A DNA stretch of 64,000 nt from Warburgia ugandensis (lineage: Eukaryota > Streptophyta > Magnoliopsida > Canellales > Canellaceae): contig CP141131.1 in NCBI GenBank assembly GCA_035236585.1, positions 17,707,103 through 17,771,102 of the forward strand. Reading direction: 5' to 3'. The notes under the pieces were generated by a model. The model was not told the DNA's origin and did no database searches. It saw nothing but the letters and a program-made list of their open reading frames with translations. The position numbers and the translations under genes are program-made. Of the stretch, positions 47,981 to 60,800 are shown piece after piece. Every line of letters begins with the position of its first letter. The stretch's first letter is position 1.

Positions 47981-48140
47981 AAAGGGCAGCCCGATGCACT
48001 AAGAAACTCTCGTGTGTAAGGTTCCGTGAAGGGACAGACTACAAGGATTTATAGTATGCAGCTTTATCTTGCACTTTATAAGAGGCTATGTTCTACGCCT
48101 TGAAGCAGTGACTTCAAGGTCACATCAGACAACTCTACCT
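47981..48140 (-). mobile_element. Au SINE, diverged
   Basis: Reverse orientation; AAAGGGCAGCCCGATGCACT start, GCACTTTATAAGAGGCTATG middle, GACTTCAAGGTCACATCAGA end. Confidence 0.83.
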
Positions 48141-48199
48141 GAGCTTAACCATTATTGTACTATATTACCTTTTATTGTTGAAATATTTAGTCATTTGAA

Positions 48200-48378
48200 C
48201 GAAGGGGAGACTTGGCACAACAGTAGACTTGTCGTTGTGTGACCTTAAGGTCACGGGTTCAAGACGTGAAAATAGCCTCGTGTAAAATGCAACATAAGGT
48301 TGAGTTCTATTGACCCTTGTGGTCCACCCCTTCTCCGAACCCCACATATGCGGGGGAGCTTCGTGCACCAGGCTGTCA
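48200..48378 (+). mobile_element. Au SINE, full length
   Basis: Forward orientation with GTGACCTTAAGGTCACGGGT promoter region and GGGGAGCTTCGTGCACCAGG end. Flanked by a 12-bp duplication TAGTCATTTGAA (48188-48199, 48379-48390). It is the SINE closest to the kinase promoter, about 375 bp from the G-boxes. Confidence 0.88.
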
Positions 48379-48753
48379 TAGTCATTTGAATTTGATTCTT
48401 TGGGGTGGAATTCATTTATCACCTCATAACTCAGAACCATCCCTTTGCACTTGGTCTTTCAACTTGAATTCTCACCTATTTTCACTTTAGAATCACTGTC
48501 CAAATAAATGAACTCGACAGAGTTAGATTGTAGGAAGTCCTTCCCCAGTTAAGATTTGGCTTCCAACTGAAGAGGCTACATCAACTAGTCCCCACGAGTT
48601 CTTCATGTCCAAGTCGACTCCGTGAGCCACCACTCTCATTTCAAATCCTTCCATGGAGACAAAGTTAATAAACCCAGAAAAGGGTGTAGATATCAAAAGA
48701 ATTGGTTCTGAAAATCCCACCTGGGCGCGCCCCTTGTTCTCCTCACAACCTGT

Positions 48754-48769
48754 CACGTGCGATCACGTG
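48754..48769 (+). promoter_or_regulatory. Two tandem G-boxes
   Basis: CACGTG occurs at 48754-48759 and 48764-48769, exactly 10 bp apart (one helical turn), each in TCACGTGC. G-boxes are bound by plant bZIP and bHLH factors (ABF/HY5/PIF types). They lie about 125 bp upstream of the kinase TATA box. Confidence 0.7.
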
Positions 48770-48892
48770 CTGAATCTTAGTTTCCGCCCGACATGACATC
48801 AAAACCAGAAAATTCCCCGTGAATTGTCAGTTTTCCAAGGACACACTCGTCATTCCGTGAAGCTGCCGGGACGCTCTCGTAATATTTTCACC

Positions 48893-48899
48893 TATATAT
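48893..48899 (+). promoter_or_regulatory. TATA box of the receptor-like kinase gene
   Basis: TATATAT in CCTATATATTGCAG. Transcription from about 48925 would put the open frame extending upstream of 49048 into the 5' UTR, which supports the ATG at 49057 or 49048. Confidence 0.65.
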
Positions 48900-49056
48900 T
48901 GCAGCAATAGTGGCTTCTGCTTTCTTTCCTCACTCTTTCTCTACCGAACCTGCCGCTGCCACGTCGCCGGAAACCGCCATTAATTCCGGCCAAGAAGAAT
49001 GCCGGAGAAACATTAACCCCCTGCGTGTGTATGTGTCTTTCTCTCTCATGCCAATC

Positions 49057-52000
49057 ATGTCTCTCTACAACACTGCCTTCCTCAACAGCGAGCTCTCAAA
49101 ACCCACATCCATCTTCGGCCTCCGATTATGGGTCGTTATCGGAATCTGCGTGGGTGCATTCATCGTTCTCATCCTGTTTCTTCTTTCCCTCTGTATAACG
49201 TCCCGGCTCCGGAAATCCCCTCCCCGCCCGGCCAAATTCTACACCGCCGATCCAACTCCGGTCGTCGACAAAGAGATACAGGAGGTCATCCACGTGGCAG
49301 CTCCAGATCAGCGAACACAGGCGCCGTCGATTCCGGAGATCCAGATCGACATAGGCGGGAAGATGGAGCACCGGATTGTGTTCTCCGACCGGCCGTCTTC
49401 GCAGGCCAGTGGGGAGAGCCGGTCGACCACGGCGACGGATACGGCTTCAATGGCCGGAGGTCCGCCGGAAGTTTCGCATCTAGGTTGGGGCCATTGGTAT
49501 ACTTTGAGAGAGTTGGAAGATGCGACTGGTGGGTTATCGGATGAGAATGTGATCGGAGAAGGTGGGTATGGGATTGTTTACCGGGGAGTCTTGCCGGATA
49601 GTACCAATGTTGCTGTGAAAAATCTGCTTAATAACAGGTATTTTTTTCTAAATTTGTTTACTTCCCCAACTTGGTAATTTGGTAAGTTCAAATGTTTGAG
49701 TCTGTCGTACTGTTTTGGGGGGATTTTCAGTACAATGATCATAATTCCTGTTGAATTTTTTGCTTTTTGTCTACAGTTTTTCTTAGTTTTGTTCTCTTTT
49801 AGCATAGTTGAATTTGAATAGCTGGAAATGTTCAAATAATGGTAGCATATGCGAGGTATCTTCTCTTAATTTTCTATTTTCTGTTTGTGAGCATTTCAAA
49901 ATTTGAATTTTTGGTAGTAATGTAGTGGAGGCTTCTAGTTCAAATTGCTGAATTTTAGTTGGGTTTGGCATTACTTCCTGTTCATCGGCGGAGTCAAGAT
50001 TTTGTGTCAATGGGGATAACAGATTGGAAGGCAAGCATTGTGCAAGCTTCAACTTTCTTCCAAAAGATATATGGCTCCACAATGAGAGTTTCCTTTCAAC
50101 TATCTCCAACAGCCTACCGTAAGAGTTCACAATAGGCTTTCATGCACCTAAGCCAAGACAAAAGATACAAGAATTCACCTGAGGCAAAGAAAGCAATCTA
50201 CAAATCCTAACAAAGGACTTCTTTCTTATGTCATCGTTATCAGTAAATAAATTTTTTGTTCAAACCACCTTAACATTAATTTCAAATTTTCAATCTTAAC
50301 AATAAATAGAAGAGTCCCGATAGTCGTACATGCTCTTGAGCGTGAGAAGAAGTCTAAACCCTATATTTTCATACACAGTAAAACTTTACTTTGTAGATGT
50401 AAACCATTCATCATATTTACAATTGCTTAGATAGGTTAGAGATTAAATTTAATATTTGTTGGATGCTTTTAGTCATGTTTGATTAGCAAAAAACAGTAAC
50501 CATCCATTTTTATTGATTTTTTCAAAGGCCCAAAACAAGTAGTTAGCATTTTTCAAATGCATTGATTTGGATTGTGTTACCTATTTTCATGTGGAGAACA
50601 GATGTAAAAAAAAAAAAAAAAATTGATCATGTATGAAAAAAGGAGGGTGTGCACACCTACTGGGACTCTTGAAAACAAGGCTCGTAGAAGTTATTTGGAT
50701 TGAGTCCTGGTTGGTGTGGACACTCTCAAGTGTCTAAGGAGTAGACACTGCCTTTTCATAATCATGGTGATTATGTTCTGTAGATCTAAGCCATTCATCA
50801 TGTTAGCAATGAGTTAGATAGGCTAGGAAATCAAATTTCATAACCATTGAATGATTTTAGCCTATGTTTCTTTGAGCCAAAAATCAAGACCATTCATTTC
50901 TATTTCATTTTTCAAAGACCGAAAACAAGTGGCTAGGGTTGTCCCAATGCGATGATATCTTGTGGGTTACTAAATTTTTGTTGTACATGATAAACAGCTT
51001 AGATCTTTGAAAAAAAATGCTCTAGGGGTGGCCTGTACTTGATGCTTAAGAGTGTGTCCACCTACATGGACTCATTTGACTTCTAAAGTTTTAGAGAGTT
51101 TAGGGGGAAAATTGCCCCCCTTACCCCATGGTGTTTCCACTCATGTTCTCATTTGAATTTTTGCCCTTTATTTTGATAAATGGTTGGAAATGTGGAGAAT
51201 GGATGCATACTTGGGCTATTCCAAGGTCTGATGGTACTGTGATTTGAGTACCAGTTGTATTTCTTCTTCTCTTTTGCTGCTGCTGCTGCTGCTTTGTTTA
51301 AACATGGTGGTCGTCTAGTTGAAGCTACTTTATTGTGTTTTTGTAATTTTTATTGATTGGGCATGTTCTTATCTAAAGGGTCTTGCAGAATGACAGCTTC
51401 CTGACCCAATGTTTTTGAAAAGTATTTCTTTTTTCTTAAATTTTTAAAATTTTGTGAGATTAGTCAAGCTTATGATTGAATATTCACTTTCTCCTATGCT
51501 TGTTTTAGTTGAGAATCATTTTAGCAATGACTATAATGCGTATTCCGATATCAACAATTTCTTTGGATAATATTACTTTCTACTTTTCTCCTATTTGTTG
51601 CTCTTACTTTAATGCCTCCTCTTCCATGTCCTTTTCTACTAATCTTGCTTGATAAGGTGTTGCTTTTACTAACTGGTACCAGACTAAACTTTTCACAGGA
51701 AACTTTAATACCAGGGTTGTTTTTGTGTTTTTGGTTCTTTTGGTGCTGTTAGTCATAATCAAGACACCTAGATTGTGTTGTAATTTAATCGACAAATTTC
51801 TTGTTCTGGAATATGTCATGTTATTCATAAGCACTTTGGTCATCAGGGGGCAAGCTGAGAAGGAGTTCAAGGTGGAGGTTGAAGTAATTGGTCGTGTTAG
51901 ACACAAGAATTTGGTCAGGTTGCTGGGGTACTGTGTTGAGGGGGCTTATAGGTATCAGCATTGTATTTCCTGTGTGCTTTTCAGTTCCACCACCTATGCA

Positions 52001-53321
52001 GTTTCTATATGTTAAGAGATTTCTTTCCTCGTCTTAGAAGAGATGTCTTTTATGCAAAGTGATCTGAGTTTTTCTATTTGGTTTTGTTGATTAGGATGCT
52101 TGTTTATGAGTATGTAGACAATGGTAATCTGGATCAGTGGCTTCACGGGGATGTTGGGCAATTCAGTCCTCTAACGTGGGATATCAGGATGAACATTATC
52201 CTTGGAACAGCAAAAGGGTGTGGTGATTTTAAACCATCTGCCTGTTTGCATTTCTACAGCTAGGAAATAGAACTTGCAAGTTTTCTGTTTGAAATTTCTT
52301 GTGAGTTTGACTGAGATTTGATGCTCTTCTCAGCTTGGCTTATCTACATGAGGGTCTTGAACCAAAGGTTGTTCATCGGGATGTAAAATCTAGTAACATA
52401 CTACTTGATCAGAGATGGCATCCGAAGGTTTCTGATTTTGGGCTTGCAAAGCTTCTATGTTCTGAAAGAAGCTATGTGACAACTCGTGTAATGGGGACGT
52501 TTGGGTTAGTTTCCATCTCTTGAATTGCCAAAAACTTCTACTCTTATTAGTTTTGTGATCTTATCGCATGATATTACTGACGCTATTCCCCTTTTGCTGA
52601 TAATTTGTCTCCATTTGCTACTTCATGGTTCCTGCAGTTATGTAGCTCCAGAATATGCCAGCACTGGAATGTTGACTGAGAGAAGTGATGTTTATAGCTT
52701 TGGTGTACTGATCATGGAGATAATAACTGGAAGAAGCCCCGTTGATTACAGTCGACCGCCAGGAGAGGTTACTCTTGGCTATCAAGTTTATACTTCCTTC
52801 TAATGCTTGGTTATCAAGTTTTCATCTCTATCTAAAACTGGAGTGACTTGCTAATTGTTTCTTCAGGTGAATTTGGTCGAGTGGTTAAAAACCATGGTTG
52901 GAAACCGGAAATTTGAGCTAGTGGTGGATCCTAGAATTGCAGAAAAGCCTTCTTCCAAGGCATTGAAGAGGGCTTTGCTGGTAGCTCTTCGATGTGTTGA
53001 CCCAGATGCACAAAAGCGTCCTAAAATGGGTCATGTGATTCACATGCTCGAAGTAGATGATTTGTTATTCCGTGAAGTATGCTGCTGTTCTCCGATAACA
53101 AGCTTCAAGGAGTCCCTTTTTTTGTCAAATTATATCCAGCTCTAAAGCAATCATTTTTGACCCTAATGCAGGACCGTCGTATGGGGAGAGAAGAATGCCA
53201 CTCCCATCGGGATTTTCCACCTGAAAACCCGGTTCCAAGAGTGGATGATAAGCATTCAGATACAAGTGAAGGGGAAACCAGTATGAGTCGCAACCACAAC
53301 CTTCAACGGAGGTGGAGATGA
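49057..53321 (+). CDS. Membrane-anchored receptor-like Ser/Thr kinase, At4g34500 type
   Basis: Exons 49057-49637, 51847-51951, 52095-52217, 52334-52504, 52638-52767, 52867-53076, 53172-53321; all GT-AG with matching phases; 1470 bp, 489 residues. It has no large ectodomain: a short N-terminus, one membrane helix at about 24-48 ([20 protein letters not shown]), a juxtamembrane linker of about 110 residues, then a full kinase. Landmarks: GEGGYG loop (167-172), Lys188 in VAVKNLL, HRD 284-286 in [13 protein letters not shown] 304-306, APE 330-332 in [12 protein letters not shown], and [13 protein letters not shown]. All catalytic residues are present and it is an RD kinase, so it should be active. 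Relatives fall in the RLCK-V/RLK-Pelle group; ligand and substrate are unknown. ATG 49057 (MSLYN...) fits homologue starts as I recall them; ATG 49048 is an in-frame alternative adding three residues. Confidence 0.95.
49638..51846 (+). other. Kinase gene intron 1 with a diverged direct repeat
   Basis: A 2.2-kb intron. A segment of roughly 190 bp at 50390-50580 (CCATTCATCAT...TTTTTCAAAGGCCCAAAACAAG) recurs at 50780-50975 with moderate divergence. A GCT trinucleotide run sits at 51275-51292. No coding sequence. Confidence 0.7.
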
Positions 53322-56300
53322 CCTAAAGTCAATAGATGACTGACAATTCAAGTTTGTTAGGTTTTAAATTCTTTTAGAGCTCATCAATTTGTGGCCATTC
53401 TCTTGATGAAGAAATGCTCATCTTCATTTTTAGCCTCATTATTTTCTTTATCATGAAGTCCTGTTTGGGACTTTTTTCTGTTTCTCCTTGCATAATATTC
53501 ATAGTGATTTTACATGTTGGAAATGTCAAATGCTGTTCTTTATTTGTTCTTACGTGATTCGGGGTTATCTCTCTTTGCTTGTAATGAATGAAGTTGTTAT
53601 CTGTATCTACAGCTTAATCAATCTTTACTCCCTTCAGTGCAGAGTAGCAGCCCCTACCAAGTCCAGCTTGTTGCATCATCCCCCACTTTGTTGGTTGTAT
53701 AACTAAGTTGGTTCATTGTTAGTAACTTACAGTTTTGACTCCCAACTTCCGAGTCCATCCCTTGCTTACATAGTACAAATCTAACCACATAGGTCCACAT
53801 TCCTTTTCAAGCATTGCCGCAGCAGCTGACCAACTCCCATTTGTTAGGATCAGAACTGGGTGGTTGGGGTCCATACTTAAAACAAAAATCACTCGAATTG
53901 TATGCTGGGATACAGTAGCTCGGTTGTCTAGTCTAAACAGAGTGGGTCATAATCTTTCCTTCACTGTCAATGCCAGAAATGTCTCTGCTATATGAAGCTC
54001 ACAGGACTAACATTTGTTCGAAAGCTTATTTTGGATCTGCAAGTTTACTGGAGCTTTAGCTCAGGAAGCTTACTGTGGGAAATGGAGAGACCACAGCACT
54101 GTATTTGTGTTTGGTACTTGCTTGCCAGTTCTGAAACACTGTGCACTTTCATGGATCCTCGGATTCAGTGCCAAGCCATAGACAAACTGTGGTTCTGTTC
54201 CACTTCTGTAGACTGATTTGCTCCAAAGACAATGTATCCAACTCGGGTAAGTAACTAAGATAACATTGACTCAGAGAATTGGATTTTGGCAAGTTACAAT
54301 GGGAGTTGGTCTTTCAACTTCAATCTCAACCTTAGAAATATCTGAAAACTGCAGTAAAATATACATGGAAGGAGCATTTATTCACCAAATAATGGTATAA
54401 TAAGGGCAGGACTTTGAATTGGTTGCATTGAGATCCACGTCGTTTTCAGACAGCAGGGAAGCCAGGCTGGATTGTGGAAAGTGGGATGGAGATACCTTGT
54501 TGGTTTAGAGAAGGCACAGCTGGAAGACCAATGGAAAGATTGAAGGATAAAGAAAGGAAACAAAAGAAAAGGCTAATGCTACCATCCACTTGGCACAATA
54601 AATTTTCTTATCTGTAGAACAGGACCGGCTAAGAGCCAGCTGTCTGGGGTGGACCTATCTTATCTAACCGAGCAATTAAGGATAGAAAGAGACGTTCGAA
54701 TAAGAAATGTAGGTGTCAGCCTATCTCCCTGTTTTTGGTATTGGCACTCCTTGGTCGATTTGTTTAACACTTTTGGCAAGCGTCCGTTAACAGTCACGAA
54801 AGAAGGCTAACACTTAAAAGATCAGTGGGTATGGCTCAAGAACTGCAAATCATCTGTGGAGTTCTTTTATACGGTGCATGGGCATGCTTTAACAAAATAG
54901 TAGCTGGCAAAAGTCCAAGTGGAGTTCATTTTTTTTTTCTTTCTTTTTAATGAAATCGTCTGTCTCTCAAATCGCGAGTCTTGGATGTATCCATAGTTAT
55001 GAAAAACTAATTGGAATGTTTTTTCAATATTTTGAACATCTAATTTTTTCTTTTGAATATTTTAGCAGTTCTTACATATTTTCAGTTCTATGCAGATTCA
55101 TAAAATGAACTGTGAATTTATGAAATTAAACTCAATTTCTTTTTCTTTTCTCTTTTTTGTAGGAAAAGTGGGGTTTAAGGAATAAGACATAACCCATGTG
55201 CACCTGGAACCCGTAGCCTAAGCACTTCAGTGACCCTTCTAGGGTCATTGCAGTGGTAATTAAAGATCAAATTTATATTCTTGTAATTATTTTTTCTGAC
55301 TTTTTTGCCATTTTTCTCCTAGTGTGTTTTGAATTTTATGATTTTTTGCCTCGCTAACTTATTACTGAATCCAAACTCTGTGACTAAGCAATACATGTGA
55401 GCATTGTTAGGCAATGTTGAGCATATCATATTATATATTTAGTATGAATCTAATATTCATAATGAATAAATATTATGTCCAACACTAAAATCATTTTTCT
55501 TAAAAATTTTGAGGTGGCTTTCAAGGATGAATAAGGTTCTATGGACATTATTTCCATCCATATAGAAATGGTGGGTCCAGGTAATCTTAAATTTTATGGA
55601 TTCTATAATAAGGACCCATGACCATAAGTTTGATTTTCAAATATTATTTTAGATTATTTTATTATTTTTTTTAATTTCCGTATGCATGTTCAATCTTTGA
55701 AAGACACTAGTATCTTTTATCTTAAAACTTTCATTTTTTTATTTATTGTGATTGTATGTATATTTATTTGATTTATTTCTCTATCTTCTAATGGATGAAT
55801 TAAGAAGGTGGATACCATTTCAGGTATCCAAGTATTCAAAAAATGGTGAGGGTATTATAAATATCATAGATACTATTTAGGTATCAAGGTGTATTGAAAA
55901 TTTATGAGGGCACTGTGAATACCTCATATGATTGAAGCATCAAATTGATACTATTGAAAGGCTTTGACACATATGTAGCGGTATTGTAAAGGCTAATGTA
56001 TGCGATACATTAATCACCAGATAATTTGTAAACTTAGCAAGTTTACAAATGAAACAATAGCATAGAAAGCCACTGGAGAAAGTTCTAAGTTGTTCTATAA
56101 AGCAAAAGGACTTGGCTTATTACAAGGCGATAAGGAATAAAAATAAGGGTATGTATTTTAAGGATAATACTAGTTCTTTGAGATTTAAGAAAGAAACATT
56201 TTTCTAATTTAATTGTACAATTGAAATTTTTATTAGTTGGACACAACAAGGGAAAGGGACCAAGTGGCCCACTATACATGAGGTTTGGATGCATAAGTTT

Positions 56301-57500
56301 GAGATACTATTACAATAGGGTCGTAGAAGATAAATAAGCATAGTAATATCCAACCCTTGAAATTCTCTTAACCTCCAATGATAGGAACCCAACTTATTGA
56401 TTAACAACATCAAACAATTAAGTTTAGAGTGGTAAAAAAAGGCAATTGATATGTAATTGGATCGACATTATAAAAGAAAATAATGTTGTCTAGTATTATA
56501 CAGAGGAGGTTAGTTTTGTACCTTAATAGACAAGTGTACATAAAGTAATGGGTGTACTATATGGAGTTCACATATACGAGTGCAGGGCTAGTGTCACTTC
56601 GCATAAGAGTGAGGGTTCTCTTAGATCACTCATGAAGCGGGAATTGATAGGGGAATCAACTCTCCTAACAGTTTTATGAGTTTTGATACAAAGAGAGTTG
56701 ACTCCCTTGATTGGAATCAATACCTTAAGCTTTTAAGAGTGTTGTTTTTAATGACATTTTTTCATGGGATGCATCTTTTAACATAACAAAACTCTGTTTT
56801 GACTAATTTGGATTGTTGAGGGGACTATTTCATGACTTTAAACTAGCTTTGTCGATTTTATTTTAAGAGTTCTCTATAATCTATAAATGGGTCTCAGGAT
56901 TGAATGTTTAAACAAAAAAAAAACAATGGAAAATAGAAGAACATAGTTATGGTTCTACTTTTTTTTTGCAACTAAATTTTCTTTCTTCAAAACTCTTATT
57001 TCACTATCTTAGATCATTGTTTACTTACTTTAAGAGTTCAGAGTGGGACTTTGAAAGTTTCTTATGATGGCCCAAATAAAGGCTTGCAATATCCCAAGAG
57101 TGGTTTGCCAGACATCCCATAAGCAACCCTCATCTAAGAGAGTAGGGGCAAATACACTTTTAAATACATGCTCAAGCCTCATTTGTTTCTCTACTAAGCT
57201 ATACTAATTATCTTATATTTTTACTCCATTTCCACTCTTTGCCTCAAGTATTTCCAATAAAATATAGACTTATTACAATGCAAACACATACTAAATTTCA
57301 TTTGGGTGTAATGTAACTACAATTTAGGAGATGGATATTACAAACCAACACATAACACATTACCATAGGAGATGAATAGTATAGATATAAACATTAACAA
57401 AACTCAACATTTGTCTATACTAATAAAAGTAAGTAGAGAGAATATAAAGGTAGTGTGTGTTCATATAAGCTAAAAATGCTAATTCCACACATATGCAATA
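53322..57500. other. 4.2-kb gene-free region
   Basis: AT-rich sequence downstream of the kinase gene. The open frames (such as 53992-54216 + and 56085-56294 -) lack motifs, and I recognise no repeat family. Confidence 0.45.
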
Positions 57501-57504
57501 AGTT

Positions 57505-59665
57505 TTAGGAGAGAAGTTCATAAATGTTATAAGTGCATATACACTACAAGTAAGGTTAGAAGATATAGGATGAGTCATGCAAGGAATTCCCAACACAAAG
57601 GAGATATTTATAAGAGTAGACTTTAATAGTCATGTGGGAAAAGAAAAAGAAGGATATGATAGGATATATCTAGGATATAACAATGGAGAAAGAAAGGAGA
57701 TGGGAAAGCAATCCTCAATTTTGCTTTAGCATATAACCTGGTTATAGCAAACACATACTTTAAAAAGAGGGATGAACACTTATTAACCTCTAAAAGTGGA
57801 CCATATAAAAGCCAAATATAATTTTCTTACTTAGGAATATCAAAAGATCAATGTGTAAGGATTGTAGGGTGATACCCGATGAGAATCTAATCTCATAACA
57901 TAAGTTAATATTTATTGATATCTACTTTGATATATGGAACAAAGAAAATGTACTTAGTAGGTATCCAAAAACTAATTGGTAAAACTTTAAAGGAAAGAAT
58001 ATAGTATTATTTACAAACAAGTAGATAGTAGAAAAAAATTGGAATAATGAATTGAAGTAAACACCATGTAGACTAATATGGCCAAGTTCATTAAAAAAGT
58101 AGCAAAAGATGACTTAGGAGTATCTTAAAGCAAAAGTCAACTAGTAAAGGAAACTTGGTGCAAAGTAAAAAAGTGCAAAAAAATTATAAAGAAAAATGAG
58201 TATGTTTTAAAGCATGGTTGGAACTAAAAATAATGAAAACTTAGAGCAATATAAGAATGCTAAAAGGCTTGACAAGAGAGTGGTAAGGTAGGCTAAATGT
58301 AAGGCATATGATGTTCTCGATAATAGATTAGGATCAAGAGAAGGTGAGAAAGATATGCTTAAACCGCAAAAGTAAGTAAACAGCTATGATCAAAGGGTAC
58401 TAGTCAAATATGATGAGATCAAACAAAGGTGAGAAAGTTACTTCTGAAAATTGTTAAATAATAATTGCCTTTAGAATATATGGATTGAAAGTAGCATAAA
58501 CCTACATAAAGTTGGGCATTATAAATATGATCGTCGGATTACAATACCTGAAGTAAAAGAGGCCTTAAAAAAGATGAAATTAGAAAAGACTGTGAGGCTC
58601 GATGGTATACTAATATAGGTTTGTAAGTATATGTGAGATACTTGAGTAGTTTGGGTGACAAAGTTGTTTAATAAGATTGTAAAATAGAAGAAATTGTCAG
58701 ATAAACAAAGGAAGCACCTATTATACCAATTTATAAAAATAAATGAGACAAACAAAGTTACAGTAATTATCATTGGATAAACTTATGAACCATACCATGA
58801 AATTTTTTGATAGAGTGATTGAGAAGAGGCTTCAACATGAGATGAGTGTACAAGAGAACTAGTTTACTTTCATGCCAAGGAGCTCTATTATGAAAGCAAT
58901 TTTCTTACTTAGACAATTGATAGAGACATAGAGGGAGAGGAGGAAGGACCTTCACATGGTCTTTATTGACTTAGAAAAAGCTTATGATAGAGTCTCAAAG
59001 AGTTAATATAGTGGGTATTGGGCAAGAAAGGGATTTCATAGAAGATATGTAGACATAATTAAGAATATATATGAGGGAGTGGTAACAAACCTTAGTACCA
59101 TACTCGAGAGACCAGTGACTTTCCTATCACTATAGGATTGCAATAAAGATTGGCATTGAGCCCATACCTTATCATGTTGGTTATAGATGAGTTAACAAAA
59201 AATTTGTATGAGGAGATATCATGGGGCATGTTATTTACAGATGGTATAGTTTCGATTGATAAGACAATGAAGGGCATAAGTACAAATCTAAAGTTATGGA
59301 GAGATGCATTAAAATCTAAAGGATTTAAAATTAGCCGAACTAAGACAAAGTATATGGAATGCAATTTTAGCAAGAAAAGGAGTAGGAGTGGAGAACCAGT
59401 AAAATTGATAACCAAGAGTTCCCCTAAAAGAACATTTTTCGATACTTGTGATTAATAATTCATGAGAGTAGGAAGATTGAGATGGAGGTTACCTAGAGAG
59501 TCCAAGTAGGTTGGAACAAATGGAGATGTGCCTTTAGAGTTTTGCGTAATCGGTGAGTGCTTCAAATTGAAAGGAAAAATCTATAGGATGGTTGTAAGGG
59601 AGGCATGCTTTATGGATCAGAGTATTGGGCAATTAAGCAACAACATATACATAGGATGCGCATAG
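57505..59665 (+). mobile_element. RTE-type LINE, truncated at both ends
   Basis: Endonuclease-like sequence from about 57520, LEKAYDRV at 58971-58994, a degenerate RT core with GTTATTTACAGATGGTATAG (59229-59248; YADD-like box changed), and RDALKSKGFKISRTKTKYME (59303-59362). It ends near ATTGGGCAATTAAGCAACAA without the GAT tail. It lies on the same strand as the other three RTE copies. Confidence 0.82.
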
Positions 59666-60215
59666 CTAAAAGTGAGTATATATCTCCAATCCTTGACGTT
59701 GTTAATTATACGGTATTAATAAAAGACAAAACCTTTGATTCACAAGATGCAAGCCAATAAATTTGCATGGTTCTGGACTAGCATATACTTAAGCTAAGAA
59801 CCTTGAGGACCATGGCCTATGTCTAAGCTAGGTCATGTGGATAGTATGTTAATGTAAGTCAAGGCTTAGTATTTTTCCAATGGTCGACTTAGACTTGAAT
59901 TGTCAAAGTATAGTTGGTCAATCCCTTAGGTAACAACATCATGGCTAAGACTAGAGTGGTCTAAGGCTCATGATGGTTAGCCATAGGCATCACCACAAAT
60001 GGACTAGGTCCTAGAAGGTCCAAGCTCAGGTGCTGGGGAGAATATACCATAAAATAGTTAAAACCCCCAAGAGACCAAATGCATGTCATAAGTTCAGGTA
60101 GCATATGTCAAAACTTGTAATAACTAGAATCATTGGAAGTATATACTTGCTAGACCTAGGGTTATGTCTCTCCTGTACATCTTGAAACAATGAGAAAATA
60201 TGATTTCTCACCTTA

Positions 60216-60220
<5 letters not shown>
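59666..60220. other. Unassigned sequence between LINE and (GA)n tract
   Basis: No open frame or repeat recognised. It is rich in CTAAG/CCTAG-type words, suggesting decayed repeat material. Confidence 0.3.

Positions 60221-60307
<87 letters not shown>
60221..60307. repeat. (GA)n microsatellite, about 43 units
   Basis: An uninterrupted 87-bp GA array. Confidence 0.97.
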
Positions 60308-60309
<2 letters not shown>

Positions 60310-60529
60310 AAACTTCTTAAGAGCTTTTCTTGAGTTTGAATATGATAATGAGGCTAGAACACTAAACAATACCTACAATAATCGTTATGTCGAAGAGAAT
60401 TACCATTTTAACTGTTTTAGAAGACTACTTAACACCGATCAAGGTCATTCTTATAACTATTTATAATTGCATTATGTAATCATTGCCTTTGTTAAGTTTC
60501 AATTTATGTAAAAGTGAGACTATTTGGTG

Positions 60530-60800
60530 CCACTTGAGGAGAGGAGGAGATTGTTTGTTTCCAATGGCATCGGACACCTTATTGAAGAGATTCAATATCA
60601 CCATTTTCAGTGGTGTGGACTCCTTTTTTGAGATCATCTAGTGCTAGTGGTATTGGACACCTTCTTGAAGCAATTTGAGATCGTTCTGTTCCAATGGCAC
60701 TAGATGCCTTCTTGAAGCAGTTGGAGAGCATTAAGTTTCCCTGGTGTGGGACTCCTTGAGATAATTTAAGAGTGTCAGGTGCCACTAGTACTGGACTTCT
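60530..60800. repeat. Degenerate short tandem-like repeats
   Basis: Variants of TGGCACTAGATGCCTTCTTGAAGCA and TGGTGTGGACTCCTT recur about every 60-100 bp. Copies are too diverged to define one unit length. Origin unknown. Confidence 0.5.

Noticed and set aside
43034-48378. CRISPR-like or tandem repeat array
   Set aside because: The repeats are SINEs in both orientations with separate target duplications, and the genome is a plant nuclear one.
48910-49056. Upstream extension of the kinase frame
   Set aside because: It starts at GTG, lies just behind the TATA box, and family members start near ATG 49057; it is treated as 5' UTR.
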